A stretch of 28,737 nt of DNA from DAOMOP01 sp035444405 (GTDB lineage: Bacteria > Pseudomonadota > Gammaproteobacteria > Burkholderiales > Rhodocyclaceae): contig DAOMOP010000034.1 of assembly GCA_035444405.1 (NCBI GenBank), positions 1 through 28,737 on the forward strand. Direction: 5' to 3'. Made by a program: the position numbers and the translations under genes. How positions within the stretch are numbered: the stretch's first letter is position 1; the number at the start of each line of letters is the position of its first letter. Below, one piece after another: positions 24,098-28,737 of the stretch. A model generated the notes under the pieces. The model was not told the DNA's origin. It saw only the letters and a list, made by a program, of their open reading frames with translations, and ran no database searches.

Positions 24098-24125
24098 CGG
24101 CCCGCCGCGGCGCCGCGGCGGGCCG
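24098..24125. repeat. Perfect 28-bp GC-only palindrome between TonB receptor and ABC genes
   Basis: The sequence from 24098 to 24125 is identical to its reverse complement (half-site CGGCCCGCCGCGGC). In the transcript from the receptor towards the ABC genes it could form a very stable hairpin. No T-run follows, so it is more likely to stabilise or process mRNA, or lower read-through, than to act as an intrinsic terminator. The sequence on both sides is GC-rich with further short repeats. Confidence 0.85.
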
Positions 24126-24175
24126 GCGGCAGGCGCCGGCTCGTTGCGAAGCAAGCGCAGGCGCGGCCGCTCACG

Positions 24176-26242
24176 CTAGAAGCTCGCGCTCCAGACCACG
24201 ACGAAGCTGCGACCCGGCGCCTTGATCTCGTCGCCGGAGATGCCCTCGGTGAGGTGCTCGTGGTACTTGCGGTCGGCGACGTTGTTGACCGCGAGGCGCA
24301 CGCTCTGGTCCTGCCCGCGCCAGGTCACGCCGAGATCGGCGGTGGCGAAGCCGGGTGTGGTGTTCTCGGTGCCGCGCGTGAACAGCGTCGCAACGCGGTC
24401 CTGGCGGCGCACCAGGCGCAGCGTCGCATCCCCGCTCCAGCTCGGCGCGATGCGGCCTTCCCAGCCGAGCGACAGCTCGTCGGCGGGCATCTGGAACAGC
24501 GGCTCGTCGAGGTCGTCGTTGTCGCCGCGCACGCGCGAGTAGGCGGCCGTCAGCCACTGGCCGTCGGTGAGCGCGTAGCGGCCGCTCGCCTCGACGCCGG
24601 TGAGCGTCGCGCGGCCGAGGTTGATCGTCAGCTTGCACGCGCCGCGGTTCGGCGCCGGGCAGCGGGCGCTTGCGGGCTGGCCGGAAACGTCGAGACCGGT
24701 GATGTAATCGGTGATGCGGCTGCGGTAGGCCGACAGTGCGTACTGCAGGCGCTCGCCGTCGCCCTTCAGGCCGAGCTCGAACTGGGTGGCGTGCTCGGGC
24801 TTGATCTGCGGATTGCCGACGTAGAAGAAGCCGTCGCCGCGCGGCGAGGCCTCGAAGCGCTCGCGCATCTCGCCGGCACGAAAACCGCGCGAGAGGTTCG
24901 CATACGGGCGCAGCAGCGGCGTGACCTCGTAGATCGTCCCGAGGCTCCACGACAGCGCGCGGTCGGTGCGCGAGAGGCCGGTCGTGACCCGGTCCGGCCC
25001 GTTGCCGACCGCCGCAGCGCGTCCCTTCACGGTGTCGTGACGCAGGCCGGCCAGCACGTTGAGGCGGCCGAAGACCATGTCGTCCTGCAGGTAGAAGCCG
25101 AGCGCCTCGATGCGCCCGTCCTTGAACGGCGCGTTCGGCACCAGCGGGCTCATCGGCGTGGGCGAGGCCAGCAGGCGGTTCGGCGACGCCTCCATGCGCC
25201 AGGCATTGACGCCGAAGGACAGCAGATGCGACGGATGCGCGAGCAGGTTCGCGCGCACGTCGGCGCCGTCGGTCTCGAAGGTCACCCGCGTCCTGGCGAC
25301 ATCACGTGCGAGGCCGTTCGCGCGCGAGAAGATCTGCCGGTACATCTCCTGGCGATAGATGCGTGCATCGACGTTGAGCGGACGCTCACCCGTGCCCTCG
25401 AAGCTGTAGCCGAGCTCGACGAGCCGGCGCTCCTGACGCGGCGAACGCACGATGGTGCTGCCGACCAGGGGGTTCGGGTGGGGGCGGGTCGAGCCCGGAT
25501 ACCACACGTCCTCGTCGGTATGCTGCTGTACCGACACGCGCAGCTGGTTCGCCGCATCGATGCGGAAGCGGTACTGGCCGATCAGGCTGTCGGAGTCGTA
25601 GCCGGTGCGATCGACCTTGCCGTCCGGGCTGCGGTAGTCGTCGATGCGCGCGAGCGAGGCGCCCGCCATCAGCGCATGATCGCCGCTCGAGGCGTTGACC
25701 ACGCCGGTGCCGCGCATGCCCTGGCTCGCGCTGTCGTAGCTCACCGAAGTGTCGAGCTGCACGCCCTGCTCGAAGCGCGCCTGCGGCAGGCGCACGTTGA
25801 TCACGCCGCCGAGCGCTCCGGTGCCGTACAGCACCGAGGACGGACCCTTGACGACCTCGACGCGCTCGGCGAGTCCCAGCGACATGAACGACGCGATCGC
25901 GCCGGCCGGCTGTGCCGAATTGAAGCGGATGCCGTCGACGAGCAGCACCACGCTTTCCTTCTTCAGGCCGCGGATCACCGGGTTCTGGCCCTGCGCGCTG
26001 TCGCCCGACACCGCGAGACCCGGCTCGCCACGCAGCGCCTCGCCGGCATTGTTGGCATTGCGGCGCAAGAGTTCGGCGCGGTCGAGCGACAGCGTCGCGG
26101 CCGGCGTCTGCAACTCGTCGGCGGCGTAGCCCTTGGCGGTGACGCTGACCTCGGGCATCGCTGTGGCGGCCTGGGCGGCGGCAGGAAGGACGATGGTCAA
26201 TGCCATCAACGAACGAGCCAGGGGGCGGTAACGCAAGACCAT
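24176..26242 (-). CDS. TonB-dependent outer-membrane receptor
   Basis: A 688-residue protein; the ATG at 26242 is preceded by GGAGA six bases away. Residues 1-25 are a signal peptide (SLMALTIVLPAAAQAATA). PEVSVTAKG is a plausible TonB box. The plug domain, about 45-150, contains GEALRGEPGLAVSG, NPVIRGLKKESVVLLVDGIR, ERVEVVKGPSSVLYGTGALG and GVINV. The remaining sequence is a 22-strand beta-barrel with LSRGFRAGEMRERFEASPRG, NPQIKPEHATQFELGLKGDG and the terminal Phe (VVWSASF) needed for outer-membrane assembly. Such receptors import iron chelates, haem, copper chelates or cobalamin using TonB energy. The association with NnrS and a FNR-type promoter suggests copper or a metallophore for nitrogen-oxide respiration, but this is inference. 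It leads a group of genes on the minus strand. Confidence 0.93.
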   Translation of the reverse strand: MVLRYRPLARSLMALTIVLPAAAQAATAMPEVSVTAKGYAADELQTPAATLSLDRAELLRRNANNAGEALRGEPGLAVSGDSAQGQNPVIRGLKKESVVLLVDGIRFNSAQPAGAIASFMSLGLAERVEVVKGPSSVLYGTGALGGVINVRLPQARFEQGVQLDTSVSYDSASQGMRGTGVVNASSGDHALMAGASLARIDDYRSPDGKVDRTGYDSDSLIGQYRFRIDAANQLRVSVQQHTDEDVWYPGSTRPHPNPLVGSTIVRSPRQERRLVELGYSFEGTGERPLNVDARIYRQEMYRQIFSRANGLARDVARTRVTFETDGADVRANLLAHPSHLLSFGVNAWRMEASPNRLLASPTPMSPLVPNAPFKDGRIEALGFYLQDDMVFGRLNVLAGLRHDTVKGRAAAVGNGPDRVTTGLSRTDRALSWSLGTIYEVTPLLRPYANLSRGFRAGEMRERFEASPRGDGFFYVGNPQIKPEHATQFELGLKGDGERLQYALSAYRSRITDYITGLDVSGQPASARCPAPNRGACKLTINLGRATLTGVEASGRYALTDGQWLTAAYSRVRGDNDDLDEPLFQMPADELSLGWEGRIAPSWSGDATLRLVRRQDRVATLFTRGTENTTPGFATADLGVTWRGQDQSVRLAVNNVADRKYHEHLTEGISGDEIKAPGRSFVVVWSASF

Positions 26243-26360
26243 TTCGCTTCTCCATCTTAAAAGGGGAATGAGCTGGCTTGCGTGTGGCTGGCTGGCACGG
26301 TGCTGGCTTGCTCGGGATCGGATTTTCGCGAGAGGTTAGGGAAATAAGAATGAGTCGTAT

Positions 26361-26374
26361 TTGATATTCATCAA
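26361..26374 (-). promoter_or_regulatory. FNR/Anr/Dnr box upstream of the TonB receptor
   Basis: TTGATATTCATCAA is a perfect match to TTGAT-N4-ATCAA. Its centre is 125 nt upstream of the receptor ATG; at -41.5 it would give a transcription start about 84 nt before the ATG. It probably drives the receptor-ABC-nnrS group under low oxygen or nitric oxide. Binding is inferred. Confidence 0.7.
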
Positions 26375-26516
26375 GTGTTGATCTGGTTACGCGCGAACGC
26401 AACAGGACGGCGCGTAAGAGTGCGCTTTCGAAAATCGTTCGGCATCGCAGCGGCATCTCACCCGAATCTGCTCGCGAGAAGATGTCGATGCGGCACCTTG
26501 TGTTGCAGTTTCATGA

Positions 26517-26530
26517 TTGATTTTCATCAA
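26517..26530 (+). promoter_or_regulatory. Second perfect FNR/Anr/Dnr box in the divergent region
   Basis: TTGATTTTCATCAA is also a perfect match to TTGAT-N4-ATCAA. It is 239 nt upstream of the plus-strand gene at 26763 and 281 nt from the receptor start, so it could act on either gene. At -41.5 for the plus strand it would imply a leader of nearly 200 nt. Confidence 0.65.
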
Positions 26531-26762
26531 GATTTTCCCCTTTTGTTGGGGTTAGGGTCCGGTTTGCTCGGCGCTTTCGAACGAAACGGCTACAGGGAGG
26601 CGGCGCGGCCAGGGATTGGCGTGACAATTCTGGACAATACGTCTGATGGTGTAGTCGAATCGACGTGATGGCCTAGTTATTGTGGCGACTTGGTGGATTT
26701 ACTTTGACAGGTACCGTCACTACAGTGAAACCGTGCGTGATGAGCTGATGGGAGTACGAATC

Positions 26763-27911
26763 ATGGAAACAACACGACTGACGCTGGTCGGGGCGGGCAA
26801 GATCGGCGAGGCCATCGTGGCGCTGCTGGGTGCCACCGGCGACTACCGGCTCACGGTCGTTGACCGCGACCCGGCGCGCCTCGGTGCGTTCGAAACGGCG
26901 GGTTTCGCGGTGAAACGCTGCGATCTCGAGACCGCCCAGGATCTTGCCCCGCAACTTGCCGGCGAGGACATGGTGGTTTCGGCCGGCCCCTACCACCTGA
27001 CGCCGGTGATCGCCGCCGCGGCGAAGGTCGCGGGCGCGCACTATTTCGACCTCACCGAGGACGTCGAGAGCACGCGCGCGGTCAAGCGCCTGGCCGATGG
27101 GGCCGACACGGCCTTCGTGCCGCAGTGCGGGCTTGCGCCGGGCTTCATCTCGATCGCCGCGCACAGCGCAGCGCGGGCGTTCGAGTCGCTGCGCGACTTG
27201 CGCATGCGGGTCGGGGCGTTGCCGATCTATCCGAGCAACGCGTTGAAGTACAACCTCACGTGGAGTACCGAGGGCCTGATCAACGAGTACTGCAACCCGT
27301 GCGAGGCCATCGTCGATGGGCAATTGCGCGAGGTGCCGGCACTCGAGGAGGTCGAGGAATTCAGCCTCGACGGCCTGACCTACGAGGCGTTCAACACGTC
27401 GGGCGGGCTGGGCACCTTGTGCGAGACGCTGGCCGGCCGCGTCGAGAACCTCAACTACAAGACGGTGCGCTACCCCGGCCATCGTGACATCGTCAAGATG
27501 CTGATCCGCGACCTGCGCCTGGGGACGCGTCGCGACCTGCTCAAGGACGTATTCGAGGCCGCCATTCCGATGACGACGCAGGATCTGGTGCTGATCTTCG
27601 TGACGGTGACCGGACAGAAGGCCGGACGGCTCACGCAGGAGACCTTCGTCCGCAAGGTCTATGGGCGCGAGGTCGGAGGCCGTTATCTGTCGGCGATCCA
27701 GTTGTCGACGGCCGCCGGGGTGTGCGCGATGGTCGATCTGATGGCCGCCGGCACACTGCCGCGACGCGGTTTCGTGCGCCAGGAGGCGGTTGCGCTCGAC
27801 GACTTTCTCGCCAACCGCTTCGGACGCTACTACGCTGGCGACGACGACGACGCGCGGCGGGCGAGCGTGTCCGTGCTGCCGGCGCGTGCCGCGACGGAGC
27901 GCGCCGCATGA
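26763..27911 (+). CDS. Saccharopine dehydrogenase-like NAD(P)-dependent oxidoreductase
   Basis: A 382-residue cytoplasmic protein. It begins METTRLTLVGAGKIGEAIVA, with the GAGKIG nucleotide-binding loop of a Rossmann fold, and DRDPARLG follows after the second strand. The pattern YFDLTEDVESTRAV, VPQCGLAPGFISIAAHSAAR and NALKYNLTWSTEGLINEYCN is that of the saccharopine dehydrogenase/lysine 6-dehydrogenase family. The start ATG 26763 is preceded by GGGAG; upstream in-frame residues look non-coding. Its ATGA overlap with the next gene, a 2-oxoacid:ferredoxin oxidoreductase subunit, suggests a joint pathway, perhaps amino acid (lysine-type) catabolism in which the dehydrogenase supplies a 2-oxo acid or semialdehyde. 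The real substrate is not known. Confidence 0.88.
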   Translation: METTRLTLVGAGKIGEAIVALLGATGDYRLTVVDRDPARLGAFETAGFAVKRCDLETAQDLAPQLAGEDMVVSAGPYHLTPVIAAAAKVAGAHYFDLTEDVESTRAVKRLADGADTAFVPQCGLAPGFISIAAHSAARAFESLRDLRMRVGALPIYPSNALKYNLTWSTEGLINEYCNPCEAIVDGQLREVPALEEVEEFSLDGLTYEAFNTSGGLGTLCETLAGRVENLNYKTVRYPGHRDIVKMLIRDLRLGTRRDLLKDVFEAAIPMTTQDLVLIFVTVTGQKAGRLTQETFVRKVYGREVGGRYLSAIQLSTAAGVCAMVDLMAAGTLPRRGFVRQEAVALDDFLANRFGRYYAGDDDDARRASVSVLPARAATERAA

Positions 27912-28737
27912 AACTGCAGACTTCCTTTCTGTTGCGGGAATACCTGCGTCCCCAGGTGATGCCGACGACCTGGTGCCCGGGCTGCGGCCTGGGCGCGATC
28001 ATGGGCGCGATCGTGCAGGCCGTGCACTACCGCGGTCTCGACAAGAACGAGGTCGCGATGGTGTCGGGCATCGGCTGTACCGGCCGCATGTCGGGCTACG
28101 TCGACTTCAACACGCTGCACACCACGCACGGGCGCGCGCCGGCCTTCGCAACCGGGCTCAAGCTCGCGCGCCCCGACCTCAAGGTGCTGTGCGTGATGGG
28201 CGACGGCGACTCGATGTCGATCGGCGGCAACCACCTGATGCACGCAATGCGCCGCAACATCGGCCTCACCGCGGTGGTCGTGAACAACTCCGTGTATGGC
28301 CTGACCGGCGGGCAGCTGTCGCCGACCACGCCGATCGGCGGCGTGACGACGACGGCGCGGCCGGGCTCCTTCGAGCGGCCGATGAACCTCGAGGCGCTCG
28401 CGCGCAACGCTGGCGCGGCCTTCTACGCACGCGCGACCGTCAATCACATCGCGGCGCTCACCAAGCTGGTCGAGCGCGCGATGGGCGTGTCCGGCTTCGC
28501 GCTCGTCGAGGTCATCAGCAACTGTCACGTCCATTACGGCAACATGAACAACCTCGGCGACGCGGCGCAGATGCAGCAGGCGATGGAGCCGGCCACGCGG
28601 CGCGTCAATCCGGTGCTGCTCAAGCGCGCCAAGACCTCGATGCGCCTGTCCCCGACCGCTGAGCCCGCCGCGGCGCTCGCAGCGCCCACGCTCGGCGGCG
28701 TCGTCGACGACCCGCGCCTGCCGCGCGGCGTGATCTT
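27908..28737 (+). CDS. 2-oxoacid:ferredoxin oxidoreductase beta subunit (KorB/PorB type), partial
   Basis: The frame starts at ATG 27908, overlapping the previous stop by ATGA, and is open to the right edge (276 codons). It shows TWCPGCGLGAI (TPP and Fe/S-binding CxxC), SGIGCTGRMSGYVDF, HGRAPAFATGLKLARPDLKV, the TPP motif GDGDSMSIGGNHLMHAMRRN, VVVNNSVYGLTGGQ and SNCHVHYGNMN, matching the TPP-binding beta subunit of 2-oxoacid:ferredoxin oxidoreductases, with four Cys placed for a [4Fe-4S] cluster. The enzyme decarboxylates a 2-oxo acid to the acyl-CoA and reduces ferredoxin. In related denitrifiers KorAB supplies ferredoxin for benzoyl-CoA reductase. The alpha/gamma subunit is not upstream and would have to follow. 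The last 40 residues (Ala/Pro-rich) extend past the usual core. Confidence 0.93.
   Translation, partial: MKLQTSFLLREYLRPQVMPTTWCPGCGLGAIMGAIVQAVHYRGLDKNEVAMVSGIGCTGRMSGYVDFNTLHTTHGRAPAFATGLKLARPDLKVLCVMGDGDSMSIGGNHLMHAMRRNIGLTAVVVNNSVYGLTGGQLSPTTPIGGVTTTARPGSFERPMNLEALARNAGAAFYARATVNHIAALTKLVERAMGVSGFALVEVISNCHVHYGNMNNLGDAAQMQQAMEPATRRVNPVLLKRAKTSMRLSPTAEPAAALAAPTLGGVVDDPRLPRGVI

Larger units (their letters stand above)
26243..26762. other. Divergent intergenic regulatory region
   Basis: A 520-nt region between the TonB receptor (minus) and the saccharopine-dehydrogenase-like gene (plus). It is more AT-rich than its surroundings and holds two perfect FNR-type boxes, two copies of GCGCTTTCGAA (26422-26432 and 26571-26581), and a GTCGA-A-TCGAC inverted repeat (26654-26664). 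A TTGACA lies at 26704-26709, but no good -10 follows at 16-18 nt. The reading frames here do not look like genes. Confidence 0.75.

Noticed and set aside
24011..26260. A 749-residue plus-strand open frame opposite the TonB receptor
   Set aside because: The minus strand has a complete receptor with signal peptide, plug and terminal Phe; the plus frame lacks motifs and a ribosome site.
26375..26668. A 97-residue plus-strand frame in the divergent region
   Set aside because: It has no clear start signal, covers one of the FNR boxes and has a non-protein-like composition; the region looks regulatory.
26704..26709. TTGACA as a -35 element for the saccharopine-dehydrogenase-like gene
   Set aside because: No acceptable -10 hexamer lies 16-18 bases downstream; TACAGT is only 11 bases away.
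1..28737. CRISPR array, tRNA or rRNA genes
   Set aside because: No regularly spaced repeats, no cloverleaf-like TTCGANNC/acceptor pairs and no rRNA-like stretches were found by reading; low-similarity RNAs cannot be excluded without a covariance search.

Overview
The window is a GC-rich bacterial chromosome segment. Its gene content points to a facultatively anaerobic, probably denitrifying betaproteobacterium of the Thauera/Azoarcus/Aromatoleum type. The clues are an acnD-prpF methylcitrate-cycle pair, NnrS, a KorB-type 2-oxoacid:ferredoxin oxidoreductase subunit, a PEP-CTERM remnant and FNR/Dnr-like boxes. This taxonomic call is inference from gene content; no rRNA gene is present. Two runs of N (14084-14093 and 20004-20025) mark assembly gaps.

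Layout. (1) 1-2424, plus strand: the end of acnD, then prpF and an isocitrate-lyase/PEP-mutase family lyase, a propionate (2-methylcitrate) catabolism operon. (2) 2678-8251, minus strand: a small membrane protein, a very unusual SSF-transporter/STAC/GGDEF/EAL fusion, and a CPA1 Na+/H+ antiporter. (3) 8421-16390, minus strand: a complete, tightly overlapping V/A-type ATPase operon in transcription order H/G-C-I-K-F-E-A-B-D. Subunit I carries an apparent frameshift as well as the first N gap. Two FNR-like boxes lie just upstream of the operon. (4) 16490-18393: a graveyard of broken genes, holding fragments of a PolX-type polymerase, a Cys-rich small protein, a SHOCT protein, an IS21-family element (istA/istB), a C39-peptidase-like protein and a PEP-CTERM anchor, with a 22-bp perfect palindrome at one junction. 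(5) 18394-26242, minus strand: TonB-dependent receptor, then periplasmic binding protein, permease and ATPase of an ABC importer, then NnrS, then an SSF symporter with a His-rich tail. (6) 26243-26762: a divergent intergenic region with two perfect FNR-type boxes. (7) 26763 to the end, plus strand: a saccharopine-dehydrogenase-like gene translationally coupled to a 2-oxoacid:ferredoxin oxidoreductase beta subunit that runs off the window.

How it may fit together (inference). The V/A-ATPase, the antiporter and the SSF proteins are all potential users or makers of H+ or Na+ gradients. The TonB/ABC/NnrS cluster looks like an uptake system for a scarce ligand or metal used in anaerobic nitrogen-oxide respiration. 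The FNR-type boxes at both loci would join them in one low-oxygen regulon. The best candidate for something undescribed is the 1064-residue SSF-STAC-GGDEF-EAL protein: it keeps the sensor-transporter head of CrbS-like histidine kinases but replaces the kinase with a c-di-GMP module whose cyclase half looks dead and whose phosphodiesterase half looks intact.
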